A stretch of 64,000 nt of DNA from Haematobia irritans (Eukaryota > Arthropoda > Insecta > Diptera > Muscidae). The position numbers and the translations under genes are program-made. The stretch is from positions 64,841,011 to 64,905,010 of the forward strand of contig NC_134400.1 in the NCBI RefSeq assembly GCF_050003625.1, in the 5' to 3' direction. Within the stretch, counting starts at the first letter, position 1, and each line of letters opens with the position of its first letter. Of this stretch, positions 44,212-57,268 are shown piece after piece. The notes under the pieces are model-generated. The model made no database searches and was not told the DNA's origin. It saw only the letters and a list, made by a program, of their open reading frames with translations.

Positions 44212-44575
44212 TAACCAATCGTTTTTTTTTTGTATTGCCCTGTTCATCGGTCCCTTTTTTATCTACAATCCATACGGGATTGTTATAAGGTGACCGAGAG
44301 GGTCGAATTATACCGGCTCTTAACATAGCTTTTGTTTCCGAATGTACAAAATCCGATACCCCCATTTGGTATGGATACAATTTTGAATATATTGGTTCTT
44401 CATTTTCTGTACGAATAGTAGCTATGACATTAGTATTATATGGAAGAGTCTCGTCTGGTTCCGCGAAAACTCCCATTCGTCCTTCCAACATTCCCCTAAT
44501 TTTTTCCTGGACAACTTGGGGCACCGTAATATCTTCGACGTTTGTAAAATTAAAGGTTTGACAAAGGTTGACAAA
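44212..44575 (-). pseudogene. G5 RT N-terminal part
   Basis: Encodes the connector and first RT motifs: VQEKIRGMLEGRMGVFAEPD, YSKLYPYQ, MLRAGIIRPSRSPYNNPVWI, and KKRLVI at the edge of the inserted element. Protease and Gag should follow upstream, but the sequence changes at about 44575 to the tandem-repeat unit, so G5 lacks gag, protease and the 5' LTR here. Confidence 0.85.
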
Positions 44576-44686
44576 AATCTTTATCAAAATCATATGTACA
44601 AAACCCCTCATATAATTTATTGAAATATTTAACTATTATATTAATCTTTAACATTTCATTTTTTTATCAAAAAAAAAAAAAAAAAG

Positions 44687-45036
44687 CTGCACAGGCTGAC
44701 ATGATGCGTATGTTAGAAGACAGACTCGCAGTTATGATACCACAGGCTATTAGGAATTCTATTGATTCACAGGGAAATCTTTCATTTGATAATTATAATC
44801 AGAGACAGAATATATTGGCATATGGACAGGTGGATAACGGCCCACGTCAGGGACAACAACGACCCAATTTTCATTCGTCATTTCACAATACACCAAATCA
44901 AACTTTGCCTTCAACGTATCCTTCTTATCCTCGACCGCAACAACCAGGTTATAATACACTAGATATGCCTCAACAATATTCGCCTTTTGTACCAAAACCA
45001 ATTACACCGTTGCAATTGCAAAAGTGGAAGATATGA
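44687..45036 (+). pseudogene. gag: Unit 1 Gag fragment
   Basis: Encodes RMLEDRLAVMIPQAIRNSID and a Pro/Gln/Tyr-rich tail. It starts abruptly after an A-run (about 44669-44685). There is no zinc knuckle and no protease active site before the next part, so gag and protease have been fused by deletion. The Met upstream of the A-run is not a true start. Confidence 0.7.
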
Positions 45037-45872
45037 TTTTTTATTTGGTTCCACATTTAAAACAAAGTTTAATAATAGGATATGATTTGTGGCAAAAGTT
45101 AGGAATAAAGATAATAATGGATAACAGCTCCATTTGTGAAATTGAGTCTCCCGAGGAGAACAACAACATGCATGAACTGACTCATGAACAAAATAGGATT
45201 TTGGAGAAGGTCAAACTCTCATTCCGGTGCTACTCGAAATTTGGTCTTGGCAAAACTAACTTGGAAAAACACTACATAGACGTTGGAAATGCAACCCCAA
45301 AGAAAATGAGATATTTTCCAGTTAGTCCGGCCGTACAAAAACTTTTATATGAGGAATTGGATCGAATGATCGAATTAGATGTGATCGAAGTAGCAAAGAA
45401 TGCAGAATGGAATAATAGAGTGACATTAGTGATTAAACCCAATAAAAATCGTTTATGTTTGGACGCGAGGGAGTTAAACAAAGTAACTCGAAAGGATGCA
45501 TATCCTTTACCAAACATAGATGGTTTATTGGCTAGACTTGGTGACACATTTTACATTTCCGCCATAGATCTGAAGGACGCATTTTGGCAGATTCCTCTGG
45601 AGGAATCAAGTCGGCCGTTGACAGCGTTCACAGTCCAAGGCAGGCCACATTACCAATGGCTGTGCAACGCTGCGCAACGAATGTGCCGACTTATGGATAA
45701 AGTGATTCCTTCAGAGTTGAGAGACCGTGTGTTTGTGTACCTAGACGATCTATTGGGTGTGTCACCGAACTTCCAGGTACACATGGAAATGTTGAATGTT
45801 TTAGGGAATAAGTTGACAGCCGCAGGTTTGACCATTAACAGGAAAAATCGAAATTTTGTTATCGCGAATTGA
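45024..45872 (+). pseudogene. Unit 1 end of protease and RT
   Basis: Begins LVPHLKQSLIIGYDLWQKLG, the closing part of a retroviral-type protease, then RT: LCLDARELNKVTRKDAYPLP, SAIDLKDAFWQI, and VYLDDLLGV (YLDD). The conserved FTVMPFG stretch present in G2 between RPxYQ and LCNA is missing (about 7 residues, in frame), so RT lacks part of its primer-grip side. A one-base deletion near 45839 ends the frame early. Confidence 0.88.
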
Positions 45873-46451
45873 AATACCTTGGCTATATTGTCGGAGCAGG
45901 TAAATTGAAACCTGATCCTTCAAAAGTAGAAGCCATAACAAACATAAAGCCACCGAGGAGCCAGAAAGACGTAAGAAAGTTTTTAGGGACTGTGGGATGG
46001 TATAGACGAGTCATCCACGAATTCTCTACCCTCACAGCACCTCTCACGGACACTTTAAAAAAATCGCCTATATTTATATTGACACTTGAGGCATTAGAAT
46101 CATTCGAGAAGTTGAAAATTTGTTTAGTTTCGAGTCCTGTTCTGACGACCCCAGATTTTGAGCGACCGTTCTATATTCAGTGCGATGCTTCAAACGTTGG
46201 TGTTGGTGCAGTGCTTTTTCAAAAAGACGATAATGATGGTGAGTATCCCATCGAATTTTTTTTCGAAGAAATTAAACAATGTCCAACGTAATTACTCAAC
46301 AACTGAAAAGGAATATTTAGCCGTTATTCTGGCAATTAAGCGTTTTAGACAGTATGTGGAACTTATGGACTTGAAATTGCAAGGTTACAAATTTTCTATT
46401 GAACATAGAAAAGGAACCAAGAATATAGTCCAGGATATGTTGTCTGGTTGA
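45869..46451 (+). pseudogene. Unit 1 RT thumb and RNase H
   Basis: Thumb with FLGTVGWYRRVIHEFS, then RNase H (IQCDASNVGVGAVLFQ, first Asp). The frame shifts at about 46262-46290 (a run of T and A, FFFEEIKQ) and continues with NVQRNYSTTEKEYLAVILAI. A large part of the second half is missing: sequence goes from YVELMDLKLQ directly to YKFSIEHRKGTKNIVQDMLS. So the TDH box is gone. Confidence 0.85.
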
Positions 46452-47726
46452 GCATAGATGAACTTTTAGTGGAGGATAATGGCATAATCAATTTCGAATC
46501 AGAGGCTTTTAAAAGTGAGGATTATCTATCTCTTATGGATACTATTGAACAAAACCAAAACCGACTACCCGACTTGAAAGTCTGTGATGGAATTGTGTAT
46601 AAAAGAGTTAGATTTAATCGAGATGAAGTTGAGTCAGAAGGCAGTTGTTGGCGAATTTGGCCTCCACAGGAATTGACCGAGGGGATAATTGTGAAATCGC
46701 ACGATGAAAATACTATTCATAGTGGCATGGCAAAGACATTGGAAAATGTTAGGCAACATTTTTATTGGCCATCAATGGTCACCCAAATAAGAGATGTGAT
46801 GTTTGAAATGTGATGTTTGCAAGGAAGTGAAACATCCAAAACAGACGTTAAGACCTCCTATGGGTTATGAATTTGTCACACAAAGACCATTTCAGAAAAT
46901 CTACATTGATTTTTTAGGACCTTACCCACGGACGAAATCTGGTAAAGCCTTTCTTTTTATAGTATTCGATCACAAACCCAAATTTGTTTTATTAAAGGCT
47001 ATGAACAAAGCCATAACAAAATCTGTAAATAAATTCCTGGTAGAAGAAGTTTTCCATAAATTCGGAGTACCTGAATTCATACACTCCGATAATGGAAAAC
47101 AATTCTTATCAGATTCATTTCAAGATCTGTTGAGAATGTTTGGCATACGACATATTCGTTCACCAATTCACTCCCCACAGGCAAATGCAAGTGAGCGAGT
47201 GAATCAAACGATTTTAAGCAGCATTAGGTGTTATCTGAAAACAGATCATTCCAAATGGGATGAAAATATTTCGAAAATAGAGTGTTCCTTACGATCCACC
47301 ATACATTCGTCAACAGGTACATCACCCTATTTTGCTCTCACAGGATATCAGATGATAACACATGCTGATGCCTATAAAATCTTAAGGAAATTGAATGCTC
47401 TGGAGGATGGTGAGACAATGATTTTACCTAAAGCGGACCAGATGCAAATCTTGCACAAAAAGATTAAGAAAAAATTACACGAAGCATATGAGCGAAATGT
47501 CAGGTCTTATAACAGGAGAAGCCGCTTTACGACATTTCATGAAGGACAAGAAGTCTTTAGGAAAAAATTCGTGCAAAGCAATTTCTTAAAGGGGATAAAT
47601 GCAAAATTATGTAGACCTTGGCTAAAGTGCCGAATTCGAAAGGCAATTGGAAATTGCCAATACGAAGTGGAAACACTAAAAGGACAGTATATCGGGGTCA
47701 TACACGCACAGCATTTAAGGGTATAG
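46448..47726 (+). pseudogene. Unit 1 integrase
   Basis: The first frame (46448-46813) ends with the H2C2 half SHDENTIHSGMAKT and FYWPSM. After a frame change in GATGTTTGAAATGTGATGTT comes CDVCKEVKHP and the core: IDFLGPYP, HSDNGKQF and NASERVN. There are 34 residues between the last two acids, as in G2. The C-terminal part (FHEGQEVFRKKF, IGVIHAQHLRV) is complete. The 307-codon core frame is open. G2 is the nearest relative in the window. Confidence 0.88.
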
Positions 47727-49692
47727 AACAATATATACATATAACTGATAATAATTCTTACCGACAAGATCTATATGATCGGCCTTCAAAGCTTCAATGT
47801 AAAATTTAAATTTCGGCATTCAACGTTCAAAGAAATATATCCAATCCTTTTTGTTTTGTTGACGCAGCACCTTTGAAAAAAAGAGAAAACGGCTTTAGTT
47901 CAATTAGACATTTTTCATAAACCTGTAAGAAAAGAAGAAAAAGAATAAATTAGTATTTGCCAAAATTAATATGAAATGCATAAAGAAGAGAACTTATCTT
48001 AGCCGTATTGTAGAAGAAAAGTATTGTCTCTTATTTCCAACATTAATAATGCATTGTTGTAATCAAGTCATCAGATAATATCCAAAATCGCTTTTAGTTT
48101 CATTTATATGAGAATAATCATTGTCCTACTGTTTAACCTTTTTACGTGAATTTCCACACAGTATGTTCGTAAATTATGCCATAGACATCTTTAACAACCA
48201 TTTCACACAAGCCACACGAAAATAGTCCCTAAATTGTGAGAAACACGTGTCATTAAAGGAAACGAACATGATATACCTGCAAATAGAAAAATTATTAGAA
48301 ATTGCTGTATCTAAATGATTTTCAAAAATACGTATCTATTTACAATGCAAAGATTTTAAACCAGGTACATAAATAAATTCCATAGCCATAGTCCATACAC
48401 ATTTGCCAATCCAAACCAAATTCCTTGTAATATTAGTTGGGCCACAACAATTAGGTATATATTGTCTATAGCCACACACAAGAATGCATCAGGTAGAACA
48501 ATTCACACTTGGAACAATGAAATCAACCCGTTTTATCCATGATAATTGCCAATAGACACTAGACAGACATCAATTGCTGAATGTTCGCCAGCAAGAAAAT
48601 TCCTTGTACCTGTATAAAAATAAAAAGGGACATTTATGAAAATTGGTCAAGGCAGTAACATTCACAACATAAAATAAAAACAAAAACCACAACATTTCTT
48701 TACATAACTTACCTTTGTAACCAGTCCATTATTGAATAGGCATAATTACATCACAGACGGCAACATAAACTATTCCTTTTTATCTATCTTTCCTCTCTGG
48801 AACTTAAACAAAATCATTTCTATTTTTTACACGAAAATTCGTCCAAATGACCCAAACATAATGTGGAAGTTTGCTTTGCACAACAGGTACGAAATAACAT
48901 CTATGGAACAATTTGAACAACAAAATTGGTTTCATTGATTTTTTTGTCCAGGGTAAATAGACATCATAATTAAAAAAAAATTTTACGAGAACACTTCCAT
49001 ATACCTGTGTAGAAAAGGAAATGTGAAATTTATGAAAATTGCAAAGACGAATATTTGATATTTCATACCTTTATAACAAGCGTAACCAATGTGACGAATG
49101 TAAACAAACAAGGAACGCTGACAGAAACACACACATGATATGGCACAGGGATAATCTACACTTTAGAGAAGTCACTAAATTTAAATCTCTTTGCAGATAA
49201 CTAAAATCTTTGGATGCTACATTCTTGCAAACATTAAGAAGCTGGCCAATGAAAAATGAGTGGCTTAGCGACAAGAAAAAGTTTCCAGAAACATTACAAG
49301 TGCAACCAATTAAAATTGTTAAAAACAACAAATTGTTGAAATTAACAACTTCTGGATGAAAATGTGCATCATATCGTCAGTTTAATTCATATGCTATTAT
49401 CAGTTTAAAATGGATATTTTGTGAATTCGTTCTGCTGGAAATCAATTCTAACACGCGGTCCAGTACGTTCCTAATTTCAAATTGCCCGCATGTTAATAAA
49501 TGTTAATGCTGTTCTATGACACCAAAAGGAAGGAAATCGAATTATCAATGCAAAAGTGTTTACTAATAATGTTTAAGATATTTAAAGTTTTGTTGTTTGT
49601 TTTTTTTTTTTGTTCTTATTTGTTGATATGTTTAATAAGATTATTATTTATCAATTGGTATTGTAGTGGTATTGTGTAGTGTAGTGTATTAT
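47727..49692 (+). other. Unit 1 non-coding stretch, left of mariner
   Basis: About 2 kb of AT-rich DNA, probably including the element's long 3' LTR, but no LTR boundary can be fixed because no second copy occurs inside the unit. Two similar stretches (GACATTTATGAAAATTGG near 48630 and GAAATTTATGAAAATTGC near 49023), each preceded by a TACCTGT motif, suggest old internal duplication. No gene is seen. Confidence 0.5.
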
Positions 49693-49694
49693 TA

Positions 49695-50632
49695 AAGGGT
49701 GATTCTTTTGAGGTTAGGATTTTCATGCATTAGTATTTGACAGATCACGTGGGATTTCAGACATGGTGTCAAAGAGAAAGATGCTCAGTATGCTTTGACA
49801 TTTCATCATGAATAGACTTACTAACGAGCAACGCTTGCAAATCATTGAATTTTATTACCAAAATCAGTGGCAGAAAATCCGCTTTTTTATCGACAAATAT
49901 TGTTCAGCGATGAGGCTCATTTCTGGTTGAATGGCTACGTAAATAAGCAAAATTGCCGCATTTGGAGTGAAGAGCAACCAGAAGCCGTTCAAGAACTGCC
50001 CATGCATCCCGAAAAATGCACTGTTTGGTGTGGTTTGTACGCTGGTGGAATCATTGGACCGTATTTTTTCAAAGATGCTGTTGGACGCAACGTTACGGTG
50101 AATGGCGATCGCTATCGTTCGATGCTAACAAACTTTTTGTTGCCAAAAATGGAAGAACTGAACTTGGTTGACATGTGGTTTCAACAAGATGGCGCTACAT
50201 GCCACACAGCTCGCGATTCTATGGCCATTTTGAGGGAAAACTTCGGAGAACAATTCATCTCAAGAAATGGACCGGTAAGTTGGCCACCAAGATCATGCGA
50301 TTTGACGCCTTTAGACTATTTTTTGTGGGGCTACGTCAAGTCTAAAGTCTACAGAAATAAGCCAGCAACTATTCCAGCTTTGGAGGACAACATTTCCGAA
50401 GAAATTCGGGCTATTCCGGCCGAAATGCTCGAAAAAGTTGCCCAAAATTGGACTTTCCGAATGGACCACCTAAGACGCAGCCGCGGTCAACATTTAAATG
50501 AAATTATCTTCAAAAAGTAAATGTCATGGACCAATCTAACGTTTCAAATAAAGAACCGATGAGATTTTGCAAATTTTATGCGTTTTTTTTTTTTTTTTTT
50601 TTAAGTTATCAAGCTCTTAACAAATCACCCTT
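49695..50632 (+). mobile_element. Unit 1 mariner-like element, internally deleted
   Basis: The ends are AAGGGTGATT and AATCACCCTT, flanked by TA (49693-49694, 50633-50634). The element is 938 bp, shorter than the roughly 1.3 kb expected for a full member. A T-run of about 20 lies near 50583-50602. It is a Tc1/mariner-type element by its ends, duplication and transposase. Confidence 0.92.
49809..50520 (+). pseudogene. Unit 1 mariner transposase, deletion derivative
   Basis: From the ATG at 49809 the first 18 codons (NRLTNEQRLQIIEFYYQN) are the N-terminal helix-turn-helix start. They then join, out of frame, to the catalytic part at 49867-50520. That part has FSDEAHFWLNG (first Asp), WFQQDGATCHTA (second Asp) and SCDLTPLDYFLWG (third Asp), with 36 residues between the last two, that is DD37D. 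Most of the DNA-binding region is deleted, so it cannot be a working transposase, though the catalytic domain is open to its stop. Confidence 0.9.
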
Positions 50633-50634
50633 TA

Positions 50635-52150
50635 TATATTTTATTTTGATGAAAATGAATAAATTATACAAAATTCATAGAATTTTGGCTTTGACTTTCA
50701 ATTTGAAGTGGGGATATCATTCATACAAATTTAGCTTGAAAAGTATTTGCAACGATGTTAATTTTGAATTTGACTCGCATCGAAAATTGTTTGACAAATT
50801 ATTGAGTAGCGATGCATTTCAATTTGAGGATAACACTTGAGATATTATTGTTAATGTGTTGAATTTCACTGTTGAGGGTAATGTCTGTTTTTTGTTGAGA
50901 ACGCGATTTTCTCAACAATTTCTCAACTTGAATATTACCCTAATCCTTTGAAAAAATGTTTGAAAAATTGTTGAAATTTAGCATTTTTCAAACGTTTGTG
51001 TTTATTGGGAATAATACATTTTATACCCAGTACGATATCGTACCGCATAGGAACATGATTGGTCCTAACGGACGGAAATATGGTAAGGGTACCTTTGGTG
51101 AAATCTTGTGCAAAACCATCTTTCACTTAGTTTCACGTTGCGGACAAGAACACATCGGCAAATGGGCAAAAAATTAGAAAAAAGTAATAAAGTATATATT
51201 TGGATTGATAGTGTGTTTTGTAATTGAAAATATTTAAGGAGATTAACAAAGAAATAGAATTCTGTGAACAAAAAAGTTAGGAAACTATCAAAGCGTAGAC
51301 ATAACCCGGTTCGACTCAGTGGTGGGGACGCTAGCTGTACTCACCACGTGTTTGAGACAGTACACTAGCACAGACACCTATGGTTGTCGAATTAAATGGT
51401 GGAGAGAGTTAAATATCCAGAGAAGGGGAACCAAACAAAAAAATATAAACATTTGTCCGCAGAAATTGGAAAAATTCCAGGTAAATATGTCGTTGTCCAT
51501 TTTGTAATTGTCCCAACGTGTTCATTAACAAAATATAAAATATTTTACCTGATTACCTTTGATATAACAACTTCTGTTGGAATATCGAAGGTGCTCAACA
51601 AATTTCTTTGTAAATCCACAAAAAGAAATTGTAAAATAATATGTAAAACATGTAAAATACAAAAAAAGTGCTTCATGTGCACTACAAAAGGATTCAACTT
51701 TATACTGTAAACCGTTAAACAACACTCTGAAAAAAATATACTTACCTGATTAAACAATACCCAATAAATACTACAAAAATTTGAAAATTTTATGATTAAA
51801 TATAAAACAAAAATATCTGAAAACATTGAAAAATTCATATCAAGAAAAAAAAAAATAAGACGAAACAAAGCTAGATACTACAAACCGTCTAGCTACATTG
51901 TTAAAAAAAAATATATGCATATATATATGTATGTATGTATGTATATGTATATATGCATGTGTATGCACATTTACCAAATTAAACAAAAACTAATGAAACT
52001 ACTATATGTACAATTCTTAAAATTACTTATATATAAATAAAATGATTTGTTCTATGTGTAACGATTTGTAAATTATTGGATAAAAATGTAAAAAAAAAAA
52101 CAAAAAAATGAATATAAAAACGTTAAGATAAAAACATAAAATCTCTGTTA
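50635..52150 (+). other. Unit 1 non-coding stretch, right of mariner
   Basis: AT-rich. It holds a 67-bp nested inverted repeat (50875-50941: outer AGGGTAAT/ATTACCCT, inner TTGTTGAGA/TCTCAACAA), a TATG microsatellite near 51920-51960, and a 73-codon frame (50956-51177) that I do not recognise. The same frame is present in unit 2. Confidence 0.5.
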
Positions 52151-52265
52151 CAAATCTTTATCAAAATCATATGTACAAAACCCCACATATAATTTATTGA
52201 AATATTTAACTATTATATTAATCTTTAACATTTCATTTTGTTATCAAAAAAAAAAAAAAAAAAGC

Positions 52266-52614
52266 TGCACAGGCTGACATGATGCGTATGTTAGAAGACA
52301 GACTCGCAGTTATGATACCACAGGCTATTAGGAATTCTATTGATTCACAGGGAAATCTTTCATTTGATAATTATAATCAGAGACAGAATATATTGGCATA
52401 TGGACAGGTGGATAACGGCCCACGTCAGGGACAACAACGACCCAATTTTCATTCGTCATTTCACAATACACCAAATCAAACTTTGCCTTCAACGTATCCT
52501 TCTTATCCTCGACCGCAACAACCAGGTTATAATACACTAGATATGCCTCAACAATATTCGCCTTTTGTACCAAAACCAATTACACCGTTGCAATTGCAAA
52601 AGTGGAAGATATGA
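52266..52614 (+). pseudogene. gag: Unit 2 Gag fragment
   Basis: Same fragment as in unit 1, again starting directly after an A-run and lacking a zinc knuckle. No difference from unit 1 was noticed in the coding part. Confidence 0.7.
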
Positions 52615-53669
52615 TTTTTTATTTGGTTCCACATTTAAAACAAAGTTTAATAATAGGATATGATTTGTGGCAAAAGTTAGGAATAAAGATAATAATGGAT
52701 AACAGCTCCATTTGTGAAATTGAGTCTCCCGAGGAGAACAACAACATGCATGAACTGACTCATGAACAAAATAGGATTTTGGAGAAGGTCAAACTCTCAT
52801 TCCGGTGCTACTCGAAATTTGGTCTTGGCAAAACTAACTTGGAAAAACACTACATAGACGTTGGAAATGCAACCCCAAAGAAAATGAGATATTTTCCAGT
52901 TAGTCCGGCCGTACAAAAACTTTTATATGAGGAATTGGATCGAATGATCGAATTAGATGTGATCGAAGTAGCAAAGAATGCAGAATGGAATAATAGAGTG
53001 ACATTAGTGATTAAACCCAATAAAAATCGTTTATGTTTGTACGCGAGGGAGTTAAACAAAGTAACTCGAAAGGATGCATATCCTTTACCAAACATAGATG
53101 GTTTATTGGCTAGACTTGGTGACACATTTTACATTTCCGCCATAGATCTGAAGGACGCATTTTGGCAGATTCCTCTGGAGGAATCAAGTCGGCCGTTGAC
53201 AGCGTTCACAGTCCAAGGCAGGCCACATTACCAATGGCTGTGCAACGCTGCGCAACGAATGTGCCGACTTATGGATAAAGTGATTCCTTCAGAGTTGAGA
53301 GACCGTGTGTTTGTGTACCTAGACGATCTATTGGGTGTGTCACCGAACTTCCAGGTACACATGGAAATGTTGAATGTTGTAGGGAATAAGTTGACAGCCG
53401 CAGGTTTGACCATTAACATGGAAAAATCGAAATTTTGTTATCGCGAATTGAAATACCTTGGCTATATTGTCGGAGCAGGTAAATTGAAACCTGATCCTTC
53501 AAAAGTAGAAGCCATAACAAACATTAAGCCACCGAGGAACCAGAAAGACGTAAGAAAGTTTTTAGGGACTGTGGGATGGTATAGACGAGTCATCCACGAA
53601 TTCTCTACCCTCACAGCACCTCTCACGGACACTTTAAAAAAAATCGCCTATATTTATATTGACACTTGA
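52602..53669 (+). pseudogene. Unit 2 end of protease and RT
   Basis: Here the RT frame is longer than in unit 1 because the base lost there is present (MEKSKFCYRELKYLGYIVGA). It keeps YLDD, and it too lacks the FTVMPFG stretch. The residue after LCL is Tyr where the relatives have Asp. The frame ends at the extra A near 53640. Confidence 0.88.
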
Positions 53670-54031
53670 GGCATTAGAATCATTCGAGAAGTTGAAAATT
53701 TGTTTAGTTTCGAGTCCTGTTCTGACGACCCCAGATTTTGAGCGACCGTTCTATATTCAGTGCGATGCTTCAAACGTTGGTGTTGGTGCAGTGCTTTTTC
53801 AAAAAGACGATAATGATGGTGAGTATCCCATCGAATTTTTTTTCGAAGAAATTAAACAATGTCCAACGTAATTACTCAACAACTGAAAAGGAATATTTAG
53901 CCGTTATTCTGGCAATTAAGCGTTTTAGACAGTATGTGGAACTTATGGACTTGAAATTGCAAGGTTACAAATTTTCTATTGAACATAGAAAAGGAACCAA
54001 GAATATAGTCCAGGATATGTTGTCTGGTTGA
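53659..54031 (+). pseudogene. Unit 2 RNase H
   Basis: First Asp box (QCDASNVGVGAVLFQ) and the same frame shift after EIKQ as unit 1, then NYSTTEKEYLAVILAI. The second half is deleted as in unit 1. Confidence 0.85.
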
Positions 54032-55297
54032 GCATAGATGAACTTTTAGTGGAGGATAATGGCATAATCAATTTCGAATCAGAGGCTTTTAAAAGTGAGG
54101 ATTATCTATCTCTTATGGATACTATTGAACAAAACCAAAACCGACTACCCGACTTGAAAGTCTGTGATGGAATTGTGTATAAAAGAGTTAGATTTAATCG
54201 AGATGAAGTTGAGTCAGAAGGCAGTTGTTGGCGAATTTGGCCTCCACAGGAATTGACCGAGGGGAAATCGCACGATGAAAATACTATTCATAGTGGCATG
54301 GCAAAGACATTGGAAAATGTTAGGCAACATTTTTATTGGCCATCAATGGTCACCCAAATAAGAGATGTGATGTTTGAAATGTGATGTTTGCAAGGAAGTG
54401 AAACATCCAAAACAGACGTTAAGACCTCCTATGGGTAATGAATTTGTCACACAAAGACCATTTCAGAAAATCTACATTGATTTTTTAGGACCTTACCCAC
54501 GGACGAAATCTGGTAAAGCCTTTCTTTTTATAGTATTGGATCACAAACCCAAATTTGTTTTATTAAAGGCTATGAGCAAAGCCATAACAAAATCTGTAAA
54601 TAAATTCCTGGTAGAAGAAGTTTTCCATAAATTCGGAGTACCTGAATTCATACACTCCGATAATGGAAAACAATTCTTATCAGATTCATTTCAAGATCTG
54701 TTGAGAATGTTTGGCATACGACATATTCGTTCACCAATTCACTCCCCACAGGCAAATGCAAGTGAGCGAGTGAATCAAACGATTTTAAGCAGCATTAGGT
54801 GTTATCTGAAAACAGATCATTCCAAATGGGATGAAAATATTTCGAAAATAGAGTGTTCCTTACGATCCACCATACATTCGTCAACAGGTACATCACCCTA
54901 TTTTGCTCTCACAGGATATCAGATGATAACACATGCTGATGCCTATAAAATCTTAAGGAAATTGAATGCTCTGGAGGATGGTGAGACAATGATTTTACCT
55001 AAAGCGGACCAGATGCAAATCTTGCACAAAAAGATTAAGAAAAAATTACACGAAGCATATGAGCGAAATGTCAGGTCTTATAACAGGAGAAGCCGCTTTA
55101 CGACATTTCATGAAGGACAAGAAGTCTTTAGGAAAAAATTCGTGCAAAGCAATTTCTTAAAGGGGATAAATGCAAAATTATGTAGACCTTGGCTAAAGTG
55201 CCGAATTCGAAAGGCAATTGGAAATTGCCAATACGAAGTGGAAACACTAAAAGGACAGTATATCGGGGTCATACACGCACAGCATTTAAGGGTATAG
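54028..55297 (+). pseudogene. Unit 2 integrase
   Basis: Same break between the two halves of H2C2 as unit 1 and the same open 307-codon core. The 9-bp loss removes three residues (I-I-V) before KSHDE. Residue changes from unit 1 are few (for example Gly-Asn for Gly-Tyr after RPPM, Leu-Asp-His for Phe-Asp-His, Met-Ser for Met-Asn) and are shared with unit 3. Confidence 0.88.
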
Positions 55298-57266
55298 AAC
55301 AATATATACATATAACTGATAATAATTCTTACCGACAAGATCTATATGATCGGCCTTCAAAGCTTCAATGTAAAATTTAAATTTCGGCATTCAACGTTCA
55401 AAGAAATATAACCAATCCTTTTTGTTTTGTTGACGCAGCACCTTTGAAAAAAAGAGAAAACGGCTTTAGTTCAATTAGACATTTTTCATAAACCTGTAAG
55501 AAAAGAAGAAAAAGAATAAATTAGTATTTGCCAAAATTAATATGAAATTCATAAAGAAGAGAACTTATCTTAGCCGTATTGTAGAAGAAAAGTATTGTCT
55601 CTTATTTCCAACATTAATAATGCATTGTTGTAATCAAGTCATCAGATAATATCCAAAATCGCTTTTAGTTTCATTTATATGAGAATAATCATTGTCCTAC
55701 TGTTTAACCTTTTTACGTGAATTTCCACACAGTATGTTCGTAAATTATGCCATAGACATCTTTAACAACCATTTCACACAAGCCACACGAAAATAGTCCC
55801 TAAATTGTGAGAAACACGTGTCATTAAAGGAAACGAACATGATATACCTGCAAATAGAAAAATTATTAGAAATTGCTGTATCTAAATGATTTTCAAAAAT
55901 ACGTATCTATTTACAATGCAAAGATTTTAAACCAGGTACATAAATAAATTCCATAGCCATAGTCCATACACATTTGCCAATCCAAACCAAATTCCTTGTA
56001 ATATTAGTTGGGCCACAACAATTAGGTATATATTGTCTATAGCCACACACAAGAATGCATCAGGTAGAACAATTCACACTTGGAACAATCAAAACAACCC
56101 GTTTTATCCATGATAATTGCCAATAGACACTAGACAGACATCAATTTCTGAATGTTCGCCAGCAAGAAAATTCCTTGTACCTGTATAAAAATAAAAAGGG
56201 ACATTTATGAAAATTGGTCAAGGCAGTAACATTCACAACATAAAATAAAAACAAAAACCACAACATTTCTTTACATAACTTACCTTTGTAACCAGTCCAT
56301 TATTGAATAGGCATAATTACATCACAGACGGCAACATAAACTATTCCTTTTTATCTATCTTTCCTCTCTGGAACTTAAACAAAATCATTTCTATTTTTTA
56401 CACGAAAATTCGTCCAAATGACCCAAACATAATGTGGAAGTTTGCTTTGCACAACAGGTACGAAATAACATCTATGGAACAATTTGAACAACAAAATTGG
56501 TTTCATTGATTTTTTTGTCCAGGGTAAATAGACATCATCATTAAAAAAAAATTTTACGAGAACACTTCCATATACCTGTGTAGAAAAGGAAATGTGAAAT
56601 TTATGAAAATTGCAAAGACGAATATTTGATATTTCATACCTTTATAACAAGCGTAACCAATGTGACGAATGTAAACAAACAAGGAACGCTGACAGAAACA
56701 CACACATGATATGGCACAGGGATAATCTACACTTTAGAGAAGTCACTAAATTTAAATCTCTTTGCAGAAAACTAAAATCTTTGGATGCTACATTCTTGCA
56801 AACATTAAGAAGCTGACCAATGAAAAATGAGTGGCTTAGCGACAAGAAAAAGTTTCCAGAAACATTACAAGTGCAACCAATTAAAATTGTTAAAAACAAC
56901 AAATTGTTGAAATTAACAACTTCTGGATGAAAATGTGCATCATATCGTCAGTTTAATTCATATGCTATTATCAGTTTAAAATGGATATTTTGTGAATTCG
57001 TTCTGCTGGAAATCAATTCTAACACGCGGTCCAGTACGTTCCTAATTTCAAATTGCCCGCATGTTAATAAATGTTAATGCTGTTCTATGACACCAAAAGG
57101 AAGGAAATCGAATTATCAATGCAAAAGTGTTTACTAATAATGTTTAAGATATTTAAAGTTTTGTTGTTTGTTTTTTTTTTTTTTTGTTCTTATTTGTTGA
57201 TATGTTTAATAAGATTATTATTTATCAATTGGTATTGTAGTGGTATTGTGTAGTGTAGTGTATTAT
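55298..57266 (+). other. Unit 2 non-coding stretch, left of mariner
   Basis: Same as 47727-49692 with scattered single-base differences. No gene is seen. Confidence 0.5.
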
Positions 57267-57268
57267 TA

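Larger units (their letters stand above)
44576..52150 (+). repeat. Tandem unit 1 (about 7.58 kb)
   Basis: First of at least three head-to-tail units; equivalent points recur at offsets of about 7,577 and 7,571 bp. Each unit has an A-run, a Gag fragment, a Gypsy pol, about 2 kb of non-coding DNA, a deleted mariner and about 1.5 kb of non-coding DNA. Private changes here include one base lost near 45839 (AACAGG versus AACATGG). Confidence 0.92.

Noticed and set aside
50956..51177. A 73-codon host-like gene repeated in units 1 and 2
   Set aside because: It is preserved only because the units are nearly identical; no domain or start context supports it.
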